Source: Kordiimonas marina
Lineage (GTDB): Bacteria > Pseudomonadota > Alphaproteobacteria > Sphingomonadales > Kordiimonadaceae
DNA length: 64,000 nucleotides
NCBI RefSeq assembly: GCF_023006325.1
Contig: NZ_JAINDF010000003.1
Span: 372,001-436,000 of the forward strand
Direction: 5' to 3'
The number at the start of each line of letters is the position of its first letter. The stretch's first letter is position 1. The position numbers and the translations under genes are program-made. This document shows, one piece after another, positions 1-8,067 of the stretch. The notes below the pieces were generated by a model that saw only the letters and a program-made list of their open reading frames with translations, was not told where the DNA came from and did no database searches.

Positions 1-1126
1 GATCATGGGTGAAGTTGGCGAAATGACCGCCATCGGCACGCCGATCATCACGCTTGAGGTCGAAGGCGAAGGCAACACGTCAGCTGAGGCGGAAGCCCCT
101 GCCCCGGCGCCCGCCAAAGCGGAAGAGCCAAAGCCGGAGCCGAAGAAGGCTGAAGCCCCCAAACCCGCGCCGAAGAAGCCGGAGCCGACCCCGGCACCGG
201 TCGTCAAACCGGCTGCTGCGAAGGCCCACACCGGTGCGCCGCGCCCTGAAGGTGAGAAGCCTGTGGCTTCGCCCGCCGTCCGCAAGCGCGCGATGGATGC
301 GGGCGTGAAGCTCGAATATGTCCATGGTACCGGCCCCGCTGGCCGCATCACGCATGAGGACCTGGACGCTTACATTTCCGGCGAAAGCGCCCCGCGCGCG
401 GCTGGCACCGGCCGGGTGGCCAACACCAGCGTCGAGGAAATCCGCGTGATCGGCCTTCGCCGCAAGATCGCCGAGCGCATGCAGGATGCCAAGCGCCGCA
501 TCCCCCACATTACTTATGTGGAGGAAGTGGACGTGACCGAGCTTGAGGCTTTGCGCGAAAACATGAATGCCACCAAGCACGCCGACCAGCCGAAGCTGAC
601 CATCCTGCCTTTCATCATGCTGGCCATGGTGCGGGCGCTGAAGCATTCGCCGAAGCTGAGCTCGCACTATGACGATGCGAACGACATGCTGTACCAGTAC
701 GGCGCCGCGCACATCGGCATGGCGGCCCAGACGCCGGGCGGCCTGATGGTGCCGGTTGTCCGCCACGCTGAAGCGCGGGATATCTGGGGCATGGCCGAGG
801 AAATCCACCGCCTGGCGCACGCAGCCCGCAACGGCAGCATCACGCGGGAGGAACTGACCGGTTCCACCATCACGCTGTCGAGCCTCGGCCGCATGGGCGG
901 CATCGTCTCCACGCCGGTCATCAACAGCCCGGAAGTCGCCATCGTTGGCGTCAACAAGGTGGCTGTGCGCCCGGTCTGGCAGGAAGGTGCCTTCGTGCCC
1001 CGCAAGATCATGAACCTGTCGTCCTCCTTCGACCACCGTATCGTCGACGGTTGGGACGCGGCCGAGTTCATCCAGCGCATCAAGATGCTGATGGAACACC
1101 CGGCAACCCTGTTTATGGAGGAGTAG
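1..1126 (+). CDS. bkdB: Branched-chain alpha-keto acid dehydrogenase E2 (lipoyl acyltransferase), 5' truncated
   Basis: The frame is open to the left edge of the window, so the true start and most of the lipoyl domain lie upstream; what remains opens with the last strand of the lipoyl domain (GEVGEMTAIGTP). A Pro/Ala/Lys-rich linker follows (about residues 25-90 of the visible part), then a peripheral-subunit-binding domain (SPAVRKRAMDAG, GPAGRITHEDL) and the catalytic acyltransferase domain. The C-terminal active-site motif SFDHRIVDGWDAA is intact (His and Asp). E2 transfers the acyl group from E1 to CoA. The stretch IPHITYVEEVDVTELEALR resembles branched-chain E2 proteins more than pyruvate E2 as I remember the families. 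The leucine-dehydrogenase-type gene just downstream supports that choice. A pyruvate or 2-oxoglutarate E2 is the alternative. lpd follows after 3 bases, so they are co-transcribed. Confidence 0.85.
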   Translation, partial: IMGEVGEMTAIGTPIITLEVEGEGNTSAEAEAPAPAPAKAEEPKPEPKKAEAPKPAPKKPEPTPAPVVKPAAAKAHTGAPRPEGEKPVASPAVRKRAMDAGVKLEYVHGTGPAGRITHEDLDAYISGESAPRAAGTGRVANTSVEEIRVIGLRRKIAERMQDAKRRIPHITYVEEVDVTELEALRENMNATKHADQPKLTILPFIMLAMVRALKHSPKLSSHYDDANDMLYQYGAAHIGMAAQTPGGLMVPVVRHAEARDIWGMAEEIHRLAHAARNGSITREELTGSTITLSSLGRMGGIVSTPVINSPEVAIVGVNKVAVRPVWQEGAFVPRKIMNLSSSFDHRIVDGWDAAEFIQRIKMLMEHPATLFMEE

Positions 1127-1129
1127 TAG

Positions 1130-2524
1130 ATGAAAACGATCTCCTGCAAGCTGCTCGTGCTCGGCGCGGGGCCCGGCGGTTATATCGCCGCCATCCGCGC
1201 AGGCCAGCTCGGCCTCGATACCGTTGTCGTTGAAGGCAATGCGCCGGGCGGGACCTGCCTCAATGTCGGCTGTATCCCGTCGAAAGCGCTCATTCACGCC
1301 GCCGACGAGTTCGAGAAAGTCAGCCACTTCACCGGCGACAATGTCCTCGGTATTTCGGTTCAGAAGCCGACCATCGATTTTGGGAAAACCGTTGAGTGGA
1401 AAGACGGCATCGTCAAGCGCCTCACCGGCGGGATCGCGGGCCTCTTTAAAAAGAACAAGGTCCAGCATATCACCGGCTGGGGCACCATGATCGACGGCAA
1501 GACCTGCGAGGTCGAGACGGCTGACGGCAAGGTGACGGTTAAGGCCGAGAATGTCATTCTCGCCACAGGCTCTGTGCCGATCGAAATCCCGTCGCTGCCG
1601 TTTGGCGGCAATGTTATCAGCTCGACCGAAGCCCTGTCGCTCGATGCGGTGCCCGGCAAGCTGGTCGTCATCGGCGGCGGATATATCGGGCTCGAGCTCG
1701 GCATCGCTTACGCCAAGCTGGGCGCGGACGTCACCGTGGTCGAAGCGCTCGACCGCGTGCTCGCCCAATATGACAAGGAACTGACCAAGCCGGTCGTCGC
1801 ATCGCTCAAGAAGCATGGCATCACCGTGATGGCCAGCACCAAGGCGAAAACATTGGCGAAAGACGGCAAAGGCCTGGTGGTCGAAACCGCCGACGGCAAG
1901 GAAGAGACGCTGAAGGCGGATAATATCCTCGTCACCGTCGGCCGCCGCGCCAAGACCGAAGGCTGGGGCCTTGAAGGCCTCGACCTGACCATGAACGGCC
2001 GCGTTGTCGCCATCGATGACCAGTGCCGCACTTCCATGACCGGCGTTTACGCCATCGGTGACCTGACGGGTGAGCCGATGCTGGCGCACCGCGCCATGGC
2101 GCAGGGTGAAATGGTCGCTGAAATCGTCGCCGGTGAGCATCGCCGCTTCGACAAGGTCGCCATCCCGGCGGTCTGCTTTACCGACCCCGAGATCGTCACC
2201 TGCGGCCTGTCGCCCGATGAGGCGAAAGCGGCAGGGCACGACACCGTCATTGGCCTGTTCCCGTTCCTCGCGAACGGCCGCGCCATGACCATGGAATCGG
2301 ATGAAGGCTTCGTGCGCGTCGTTGCCCGCAAGGACAACCACCTCGTCCTCGGTATCCAGGCCGTCGGCAAGGGCGTGTCCGAGCTTTCCGCTGCCTTCTC
2401 GCTCGCGCTCGAAATGGGCGCCCGGCTGGAGGACATCGCAGGCACCATCCACGCGCATCCGACCCAGAGCGAAGGCTTCCAGGAAGCCGCGCTCAAGGCC
2501 CTCGGCCACGCGCTGCATATCTAG
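1130..2524 (+). CDS. lpdA: Dihydrolipoyl dehydrogenase (E3)
   Basis: 464-residue flavoprotein that re-oxidises the dihydrolipoyl arm of E2 and reduces NAD+. The N-terminal FAD fold has GAGPGG at residues 12-17; the redox disulfide is GGTCLNVGC with Cys43 and Cys48; the NAD domain carries [10 protein letters not shown]; a second FAD motif reads [11 protein letters not shown]; the interface active site has His443 and Glu448 in HAHPTQSE. Length is normal for the family. It starts 3 bases after the E2 stop codon, so it is the E3 dedicated to that complex (LpdV-like role inferred). A hairpin at 2532-2562 follows the stop codon. Confidence 0.95.
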   Translation: MKTISCKLLVLGAGPGGYIAAIRAGQLGLDTVVVEGNAPGGTCLNVGCIPSKALIHAADEFEKVSHFTGDNVLGISVQKPTIDFGKTVEWKDGIVKRLTGGIAGLFKKNKVQHITGWGTMIDGKTCEVETADGKVTVKAENVILATGSVPIEIPSLPFGGNVISSTEALSLDAVPGKLVVIGGGYIGLELGIAYAKLGADVTVVEALDRVLAQYDKELTKPVVASLKKHGITVMASTKAKTLAKDGKGLVVETADGKEETLKADNILVTVGRRAKTEGWGLEGLDLTMNGRVVAIDDQCRTSMTGVYAIGDLTGEPMLAHRAMAQGEMVAEIVAGEHRRFDKVAIPAVCFTDPEIVTCGLSPDEAKAAGHDTVIGLFPFLANGRAMTMESDEGFVRVVARKDNHLVLGIQAVGKGVSELSAAFSLALEMGARLEDIAGTIHAHPTQSEGFQEAALKALGHALHI

Positions 2525-2531
2525 CACGGTC

Positions 2532-2562
2532 GGATGACGGGGGGACGCCCTCCCCGTCATCC
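2532..2562 (+). terminator. Terminator-like hairpin after lpdA
   Basis: An 11-base perfect inverted repeat (GGATGACGGGG at 2532-2542, CCCCGTCATCC at 2552-2562, 9-base loop) starts 7 bases after the stop codon of the E3 gene. The T-rich tail is weak (gctttatactt), so termination may be partial. It lies 40 bases before the next start codon. Confidence 0.6.
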
Positions 2563-2603
2563 GCTTTATACTTCTGGCGCATCATGTTTCTGGGGGGAAA
2601 CGC

Positions 2604-3089
2604 ATGACCGACCACAATAGCTCCGGCTCTGGCACCAAACGGCTGATCGACAAGCTCAGCTACAACCAGATCAGCCTCATCAGCATCGCGCTCTATATTC
2701 CAGCACTCCTGCTGCCCACACCCTTCGATATCGACGGACAGCCCAGCGGTTTTTATCCCTACGGTTGGTTCCTGCTGCTTCTCGGCTGGCTTGGCCTCTT
2801 CTCCTGCTTAGGGGCCTGGCTCGCGAACCCACTCATCATCTACGCTTGGGCCGCCAACAGAGGTGGGCGGCACAAGCAGGCCTTCCGCTGTGGTTTAGCT
2901 GCAACCTTGTTCACCCTTATTTTCCTTTTCGTCCAAAAAATTGAGGTAAACGAGGCTGGCCATATGGGCTGGATCACCGGCTATAACGCCGGATACTGGT
3001 TTTGGCTTGCAAGCTGCGGCACGTTTACACTTTTGCAGGGCCTGAAGCATGTACGCGAAACCCAGTTAACCACTGAGATCGGCTCCTGA
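2604..3089 (+). CDS. Small integral membrane protein of unknown function
   Basis: 161 residues, not recognised as a known family. Hydrophobic segments lie at roughly residues 23-41 (ISLISIALYIPALLL), 53-76 (WFLLLLGWLGLFSCLGAWL), 94-112 (CGLAATLFTLIFLFV) and 125-145, suggesting four membrane spans, with a polar Ser/Gly/Lys-rich cytoplasmic N-terminus. The start is supported by a purine-rich GGGGGGAAA 5 bases before ATG. It follows lpdA on the same strand but behind a terminator-like hairpin, so a link to the dehydrogenase complex is uncertain. No catalytic motif is visible. Confidence 0.7.
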   Translation: MTDHNSSGSGTKRLIDKLSYNQISLISIALYIPALLLPTPFDIDGQPSGFYPYGWFLLLLGWLGLFSCLGAWLANPLIIYAWAANRGGRHKQAFRCGLAATLFTLIFLFVQKIEVNEAGHMGWITGYNAGYWFWLASCGTFTLLQGLKHVRETQLTTEIGS

Positions 3090-3451
3090 CGCCCACCAGA
3101 CTGAGTCGCACCCGCCTCACACCATCGGTTTCCGAAAAAACCGGGCCGGTTTGGAACGAAATGTCCCTGCCCTGATCACAAATTATAAAATAGGCCCGAA
3201 ATCTATTCGAAGATTGCAAAATTCGGAAATCTTCGAAAGCTCATTTCCTAAAAAGAGTGAGATACTCGTCTCAGCTCAGTACCCAAGGCCACGAAATGGC
3301 CATAGCCCTGAAGCCCAACATTCCGTAAGGGAAAATGGGTGGGCGTGCATAACAGCCACCGCATAAAGAACGGCGGCAAGGCGCAGGTACAGAGAAGAAT
3401 TTGGGGGGCTCAGTTGCCCCGGCGGGACCTCAAATGAGAAGGGATTACAGT
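3090..3451 (+). promoter_or_regulatory. Structured leader of the leucine-dehydrogenase-type gene
   Basis: About 360 bases without a convincing gene, less GC-rich than its surroundings. It holds several inverted repeats: AAACCGG-G-CCGGTTT at 3138-3152 with a further CGGTTT at 3126-3131; a perfect 10-base repeat TTCGAAGATT (3206-3215) and AATCTTCGAA (3228-3237) with a 12-base spacer; TGAGA/TCTCA at 3258-3273; GGCCA/TGGCC at 3287-3301. Operators or leader hairpins for the downstream gene are the likely role (inference). I do not recognise a known riboswitch. Confidence 0.5.
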
Positions 3452-4576
3452 ATGCCCGTATTCGATTCACGTAGCTTCAGGAACCACGAGCAGGTCGTAT
3501 TCTGCGCGGATGAAGCAACCGGCCTCAAAGCCATCATCGCCGTTCACTCGACCGCGCTCGGCCCGGCAACCGGCGGCACCCGTTTCTGGGACTATGCCGC
3601 AGGTCATCGCCGTTCGGCCCCGATCGACGTTGCCGAAACCCGCGGTGAACAGGACGCCATCTATGACGTCCTGCGCCTATCCCGCGGCATGAGCTTCAAG
3701 AACGCCATGGCCGGCCTCCGTCTCGGCGGCGGCAAGTCCGTGATCATCGGCAACCCGAAAGAACTTGGCACAGCTGAGCTGATGCGCGCCTTCGGCCGTT
3801 TCGTGAACCGCCTCGGCGGCACCTATTATGCCGCTGAAGACGTTGGCACCTCGCCTGAAATGCTCGGCGCTGCCTCGGAATCCACCCCGTATGTCTGCGG
3901 CCTCGAAGGCGGCGACTTCGGCACCGGCGATCCGTCCCCCCACACCGCGCTCGGCGTTTTCACCGGCATCAAGGCTGCTGTGAAGCACCGCCTGGGTAAA
4001 GACGACCTTGCAGGCCTGACCGTTGCGGTTCAGGGCCTCGGCCACGTCGGCCAGTATCTGACCGACCACCTGCGCGCGGCTGGCGCCAAGCTGATCGTCA
4101 CCGACATCGTCGACGCCAACATCAAGGCGGTTCTGGCCAAGGGTGACGCTGAAGTGGTTGCCCCGGACGCCATCCACGCCGTGGATTGCGACGTGTTCGC
4201 GCCGTGTGCCCTTGGCGGCATCCTGAACCCGAAAACGCTGGGTGACATCAAGGCCACCGTCATTGCCGGTGCTGCCAACAACCAGCTTGAGACCGAGGGC
4301 GTGGAAGACGAACAGCTGCGGATGCGCGGCGTTCTCTATGCCCCGGACTATGTCATCAACGCCGGTGGCATCATCTCGGTTGAATCCGAAGTGCACAAAG
4401 AGCGTCCGGACAACGCCGCCCGCGAAGCCAAGGTGCTGCGTATCGGTGAGACGCTGACCCGTATCTTCGAAGCCAGCGACCGCGAAAAGCGCCCGACCGG
4501 CATCATTGCGAACGAAATGGCCGAGGATATCATCCGCCGCGCCAACGAAGCCAAGCTCGCAGCCGCAGCTGAATAA
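3452..4576 (+). CDS. ldh: Leucine dehydrogenase-type Glu/Leu/Phe/Val dehydrogenase
   Basis: 374-residue NAD-dependent amino acid dehydrogenase that oxidatively deaminates a branched-chain (or aromatic) amino acid to the 2-keto acid. Visible landmarks are GPATGGTR (38-44), the substrate Lys in SFKNA (Lys83), the catalytic Lys in GGGKS (Lys95), and a Rossmann motif VQGLGHVGQ. The ATG at 3452 is preferred over in-frame upstream codons (ATG 3434, TTG 3401) because AGAAGGG lies 8 bases ahead of it. Compared with Bacillus leucine dehydrogenase as I recall it, there are about 15 extra residues between GGTR and KNA (around 48-64). Its product would feed the BCKDH complex encoded upstream, favouring leucine/valine specificity; phenylalanine dehydrogenase cannot be excluded given the phenylalanine pathway downstream. 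A strong terminator follows. Confidence 0.85.
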   Translation: MPVFDSRSFRNHEQVVFCADEATGLKAIIAVHSTALGPATGGTRFWDYAAGHRRSAPIDVAETRGEQDAIYDVLRLSRGMSFKNAMAGLRLGGGKSVIIGNPKELGTAELMRAFGRFVNRLGGTYYAAEDVGTSPEMLGAASESTPYVCGLEGGDFGTGDPSPHTALGVFTGIKAAVKHRLGKDDLAGLTVAVQGLGHVGQYLTDHLRAAGAKLIVTDIVDANIKAVLAKGDAEVVAPDAIHAVDCDVFAPCALGGILNPKTLGDIKATVIAGAANNQLETEGVEDEQLRMRGVLYAPDYVINAGGIISVESEVHKERPDNAAREAKVLRIGETLTRIFEASDREKRPTGIIANEMAEDIIRRANEAKLAAAAE

Positions 4577-4600
4577 GCGGCGCTCCTAGAGCAGACTTCA

Positions 4601-4629
4601 GGCCCCTGCCTTTTGGCGGGGGCCTTTTT
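4601..4629 (+). terminator. Rho-independent terminator after ldh
   Basis: GGCCCCTGCC (4601-4610), TTTT loop, GGCGGGGGCC (4615-4624) form a GC-rich stem with one mismatch, followed by TTTTT. It lies 25 bases after the ldh stop codon. Confidence 0.85.
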
Positions 4630-4732
4630 CTATGCCCCCTATATCCATGGTTTAGCCTTGCGAAGCGGCGTTCCGGCAGATCAGCCGTCATGCTATCCTC
4701 CCGGTCACATGACAGCAGGGAGGAGGACTTAG

Positions 4733-5188
4733 ATGCGTACCCTGATCCTGGCAGCAGCCACGGCTGCAAGCCTCAGCGTTCCGGCGCTTGCCGCCGATAA
4801 GCAGGAAATCATTCTGGTCGACCGGGCCTTCGCCGAAATGGCAGCTGATAAGGGCGTGAAGGCCGCCTTCAGCTATTATCTGGCGGCAGACGCGGTCAAA
4901 TTGGATGGCGGCGCCTTCGCGGTTCAAGGCCACGATGCCATCATGAAAGGCTTCGAGGGCCTGCCCAAAGACTTCAAGCTAACCTGGTGGCCCAAGGACG
5001 GCATGGTCGCAGAATCGGAAGACCTAGCCTACACCTGGGGTCGTTATGAGGTGAGCTACACGGCGAAAGACGGCACCTCCAAGACCGGCTACGGCAAATA
5101 CACCACCGTCTGGGCCAAACGTGGCGACGACTGGAAAGCCATCCTGGACACCGGCAACCCGAGCCCGGGCCCCTCCCCGCAGGACTGA
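4733..5188 (+). CDS. Exported NTF2-like (SnoaL/DUF4440-type) protein
   Basis: 151 residues. A cleavable signal peptide is evident: MRT, a hydrophobic core LILAAATAASLSV, and an Ala-x-Ala site before DKQE (residues 1-21). The mature part (FAEMAADKGVKAAFSYYL, then DAIMKGF, then WGRYEVSY and YGKYTTVWAKRGDDWKAILDTGNPSP) has the layout of the DUF4440/SnoaL fold, a small cone-shaped domain that binds or isomerises ligands. Function is unknown; periplasmic location is inferred from the signal. GGGAGGAGG precedes the ATG by about 7 bases. It stands alone between the ldh terminator and the repeat pair downstream. Confidence 0.75.
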   Translation: MRTLILAAATAASLSVPALAADKQEIILVDRAFAEMAADKGVKAAFSYYLAADAVKLDGGAFAVQGHDAIMKGFEGLPKDFKLTWWPKDGMVAESEDLAYTWGRYEVSYTAKDGTSKTGYGKYTTVWAKRGDDWKAILDTGNPSPGPSPQD

Positions 5189-5236
5189 AGTTTCATATTG
5201 AGAACACCGTCAGCATCAACTGCTCTGGGCATAGTG

Positions 5237-5263
5237 TGGACCCTGAAACAAGTTCAGGGTGAC
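5237..5263 (-). repeat. REP-like palindromic element, copy 1
   Basis: A 27-base element that on the minus strand has arms ACCCTGAA and TTCAGGGT around the 5-base loop CTTGT. It is the inverted partner of the element at 5299-5325: 23 of 27 positions match and all four differences are paired changes in the stem. It is extragenic, between a plus-strand gene and the 3' end of the phhA operon. Short palindromes with the core TGAACTTGTTTCAG are, from memory, common between genes in sphingomonads and relatives. Confidence 0.7.
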
Positions 5264-5298
5264 TGCTGAAGGGATTGCATGGCGGCGTTATTTTTCCC

Positions 5299-5325
5299 GT
5301 CATGCTGAACTTGTTTCAGCATCCA
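5299..5325 (+). repeat. REP-like palindromic element, copy 2
   Basis: The plus-strand copy has arms ATGCTGAA and TTCAGCAT around the same CTTGT loop, flanked by GTC and CCA as in copy 1. The arm changes relative to copy 1 (CC/GG to TG/CA) keep base pairing, which points to selection on hairpin shape. The two copies face each other 35 bases apart, a layout typical of paired REP elements. Confidence 0.7.
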
Positions 5326-5360
5326 TGAGGTTCCCTACAACGGGGTCCGGCCTCTTATCA

Positions 5361-5397
5361 AAAAGGAAAGGGCTGCCCCAGCCCCGGGCAGCCCTTT
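5361..5397 (-). terminator. Rho-independent terminator of the tyrosine catabolic operon
   Basis: A perfect 12-base inverted repeat (AAAGGGCTGCCC at 5367-5378, GGGCAGCCCTTT at 5386-5397, 7-base loop). Read on the minus strand it is followed by CCTTTT, and it starts 27 bases past the phhA stop codon. Confidence 0.85.
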
Positions 5398-5423
5398 ACC
5401 GGCTCCTGCCTGATCAAAGCCCC

Positions 5424-6302
5424 CTAGCTGGCTTTGGCAAGGCGGCCACCGGCATTTGCATAGGCTTGCGTGCCCTTGTTGTGGACCTTGTCGCTCTCCA
5501 GCACCGCTGCCGGGCTATAGACCGTGTTGCTGGCTTCAAGCGCGTCATAAAGCGGCCCGAAATCCTGATAGGTGGCTTCCAGAAGCTCCTGGAAGCTGTC
5601 GATCACCCAGTAGGTCTGCTGGAAATCGTCGATGCGGTAGTCGGTCTGCATCAGACGCATCAGGTCGAAATGGATGCGGTTCGGGCTCGCATCCTCAAGG
5701 CAGAAGATGCTTTCGGCTTTCGAGCTCAGGATACCCGCGCCGTAAATGCGCATCCCCTTGGGCGTATTGATCAAGCCAAATTCCACCGTGTACCAGTAAA
5801 GCCGCGCGAGGTTCTTCAGAACCCCACGGCCCATGGCGCGTTGCCCGCCCTTGCCGTAAGCTTCCATATAGTCGGCGAATACCGGGTTCGCGAGCAAGGG
5901 CACATGGCCGAACACATCGTGGAATACGTCCGGTTCCTGAAGGTAATCAAGCTGCGCTTCCGAGCGGATGAAGTTCCCGGCCGGGAAACGGCGGTTGGCC
6001 AGATGGTCGAAGAAAACCTCGTCCGGCACCAGGTCCGGCACGGCGACGACGGTCCAACCGGTCGCCGCCTTCAGGCGTTCCGAAAGCTCCTCAAAGTTCG
6101 GGATACCGCTGTCGGACAGCTTCAGGAGCTTCAGGCCTTCCATGAATTCGTCGCAGGCACGGCCGGGCAGAAGATTGCACTGGCGGGCATAAAGCCGGTC
6201 CCAGCGGTCATGTTCTTCCTGGGTGAAATGGTCCCATTTCTGGTCGACCGTATAGTCTTCGTTCACTTCGACGGTGCGGCCAAGGCGTGTGGTAATCAGC
6301 AT
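5424..6302 (-). CDS. phhA: Phenylalanine 4-monooxygenase
   Basis: 292-residue pterin- and iron-dependent hydroxylase that converts phenylalanine to tyrosine. The iron-binding triad is visible: His128 and His133 in DVFHDVFGH, and Glu174 in WYTVEFGL, the same spacing as the Chromobacterium enzyme (138/143/184). Length is that of the single-domain bacterial enzyme, without the regulatory domain of animal enzymes. GAGGGAC lies about 8 bases before the ATG. It is the last gene of the operon hppD - VOC - fahA - maiA - phhA, which places phenylalanine entry beside tyrosine breakdown. No pterin carbinolamine dehydratase (phhB) is present in the window. Confidence 0.95.
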   Translation of the reverse strand: MLITTRLGRTVEVNEDYTVDQKWDHFTQEEHDRWDRLYARQCNLLPGRACDEFMEGLKLLKLSDSGIPNFEELSERLKAATGWTVVAVPDLVPDEVFFDHLANRRFPAGNFIRSEAQLDYLQEPDVFHDVFGHVPLLANPVFADYMEAYGKGGQRAMGRGVLKNLARLYWYTVEFGLINTPKGMRIYGAGILSSKAESIFCLEDASPNRIHFDLMRLMQTDYRIDDFQQTYWVIDSFQELLEATYQDFGPLYDALEASNTVYSPAAVLESDKVHNKGTQAYANAGGRLAKAS

Positions 6303-6326
6303 GGCTTTTGTCCCTCAATACGATGA

Positions 6327-6980
6327 TCAGGCTGCCGGGCAATCCGGCTGCTTTTCAGGGGCGGCATCTGCAAAAGCCTCAAGGCTGTTACAGGCGTCGA
6401 CGATGGCGTTGATGCGCGGGAAGGCCTCCAGCGGCACCTTGAAGCGGTTCGCGTTCCAGACCTGCGGGATCAGATAGATGTCCGCGAGCGTCGGCGCGTC
6501 ACCGAAGGAGAAGCGGCCCGAAAGCCCGCTTGTCCCCAGAAGTGCCTCATAAGCGGCGAAGCCCTCCAGAATCCAGTGATGATACCATTTATTGACCGCA
6601 GCTTCATCCGCGCCCAGCTCCCCTTTCAGCCATTTAAGCACCGACAGGTTGTTGAGCGGGTGGATATCGCAGGCAACAAGGGCGGAAAGCTGGCGCACAT
6701 AGGCACGGTCAGCAACGCCTTCCGGCAGAAGCGCTGCCTCAGGGTACGCTTCCTCAAGATATTCGAGGATGGCCGGCGACTGGCTGAGGTTGACTTCGCC
6801 GTCCACCAGGAACGGCACGCGTCCTTGCGGGTTCATGGCCAGATAGTCGGGTGAGCGCTGTTCGTCCTCGCCCGGCTTGAGGTTGATGGCCTTATAGTCG
6901 TAAGCCAGACCCTTGAGGCCGAGGGCGATGCGCACCCGGTAAGCGGCCGATGACCTGAAATATCCGAATAATGTGCGCAT
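6327..6980 (-). CDS. maiA: Maleylacetoacetate isomerase (zeta-class GST)
   Basis: 217 residues with the thioredoxin-like N-terminal GST fold (NPQGRVPFLVDGE, SQSPAILEYLEE) and an all-helical C-terminal domain. It isomerises maleylacetoacetate to fumarylacetoacetate using glutathione, step four of tyrosine degradation. The zeta motif is present as SSAAYRVRIAL (residues 10-20), with Ala at the position of the Cys of the eukaryotic SSCxWRVR motif; such replacements are, from memory, common in bacteria and the preceding serine is kept. It lies 24 bases upstream of phhA and 23 bases downstream of the fumarylacetoacetase-like gene, on the same strand. Confidence 0.92.
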   Translation of the reverse strand: MRTLFGYFRSSAAYRVRIALGLKGLAYDYKAINLKPGEDEQRSPDYLAMNPQGRVPFLVDGEVNLSQSPAILEYLEEAYPEAALLPEGVADRAYVRQLSALVACDIHPLNNLSVLKWLKGELGADEAAVNKWYHHWILEGFAAYEALLGTSGLSGRFSFGDAPTLADIYLIPQVWNANRFKVPLEAFPRINAIVDACNSLEAFADAAPEKQPDCPAA

Positions 6981-7003
6981 AACTCCCTCTCCCCTTATCT
7001 CTG

Positions 7004-8011
7004 TCAGCCCTTGCAGACCACCTGCTCGATGGCCCCGAAGATCGACTGGCCTTCCGAATCAAACATTTCGATTCGAATCGAGTCGCCGAAGTTCATGAAC
7101 GGTGTCTCGGGCTTGCCCTTCTGGATGGTTTCGATCATGCGGATCTCAGCGATGCAGCTATAGCCGACGCCGCCTTCCGAAACCGGCTTGCCGGGGCCGC
7201 CGTCCAGCTTGTTCGATACGGTACCGGAACCAATGATGGCGCCAGCGCCCAGCGGGCGGGTTTTCGCAGCGTGGGCAACCAGCGTCGCGAAGTTGAAGGT
7301 CATGTCCACACCGGCTTCCGGCTTGCCGAACAGGTCGCCATTGAGGTGGGAGACGAGCGGCAGATGCACCTTGGTGTCTTGCCACACGCCCTCAAGCTCA
7401 TCCGGGGTTACGCAGACCGGGCTGAAGGCGCTCGACGGTTTCGACTGGAAGAAGCCGAAGCCCTTGGCGAGTTCGGCCGGGATAAGGCCACGGAGCGACA
7501 CGTCGTTCACCAGCATCAGAAGCTTGATGTGCTTCGCGGCATCGTCCTTCGACACACCGAGCGGCACATCGTCGACGATGACAGCGATTTCGGCCTCGAA
7601 ATCCACGCCCCAGCCCTCGGTCGTCGGGAAAACGATATCGCCGCGCGGCGGCAGGAAGCTGTCGGAGCCGCCCTGGTACATCAGCGGGTCGGTCCAGAAG
7701 GTTTCCGGCATTTCAGCCCCACGGGCCTTACGGACCAGCTCAACATGGTTCACGTAAGCCGAGCCATCCGCCCACTGGTAGGCGCGCGGCAGCGGCGACG
7801 CACACAGGGTCTCGTCGAACGCGTCGCCTTCGATGGCGCCGGAGTTCAGCGATTCATAGAGGGCACGCAGGCGCGGGAGGACAGCGTCCCAATCATCGAG
7901 CGCGGCCTGCAGGGTCGGCGCAATGTCATCCGCCCCGGTCATGCGCTTGAGATCGCGGGAGACGACAACCAGTTTGCCGTCGCGGCCGTGCTTAAGAGAA
8001 GCAAGTTTCAT
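7004..8011 (-). CDS. Fumarylacetoacetate hydrolase family protein
   Basis: 335 residues. The C-terminal two thirds carry the FAH fold: a metal-binding acidic segment (VDFEAEIAVIVDDVP), NDVSLR, and GAGAIIGSGTVSNK. By position it should cleave fumarylacetoacetate into fumarate and acetoacetate, the last step of the homogentisate route. It is shorter than the animal-type FAH (about 420 residues) and belongs to the bacterial 330-residue group, so specificity rests on context. The ATG at 8011 has GGGGATAT about 8 bases upstream. It is the third gene of the operon. Confidence 0.88.
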   Translation of the reverse strand: MKLASLKHGRDGKLVVVSRDLKRMTGADDIAPTLQAALDDWDAVLPRLRALYESLNSGAIEGDAFDETLCASPLPRAYQWADGSAYVNHVELVRKARGAEMPETFWTDPLMYQGGSDSFLPPRGDIVFPTTEGWGVDFEAEIAVIVDDVPLGVSKDDAAKHIKLLMLVNDVSLRGLIPAELAKGFGFFQSKPSSAFSPVCVTPDELEGVWQDTKVHLPLVSHLNGDLFGKPEAGVDMTFNFATLVAHAAKTRPLGAGAIIGSGTVSNKLDGGPGKPVSEGGVGYSCIAEIRMIETIQKGKPETPFMNFGDSIRIEMFDSEGQSIFGAIEQVVCKG

Positions 8012-8067
8012 CGGAAATATATCCCCAAAAAATTCGTGTCAGGTCAGCGGCTTGGCCAGAATGAAGC

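Noticed and set aside
80-2560. An 826-codon minus-strand open frame opposite the E2 and E3 genes
   Set aside because: Same reasoning: antisense to two conserved genes, with Asp/His/Arg-rich non-protein-like composition.
3090-3451. Riboswitch or T-box ahead of the leucine-dehydrogenase-type gene
   Set aside because: Inverted repeats are present but no consensus of a known riboswitch class was recognised.
5226-5330. CRISPR repeats or insertion-sequence ends
   Set aside because: Only two copies in inverted orientation with no spacers, no transposase and no target duplication; a REP-like pair explains them better.
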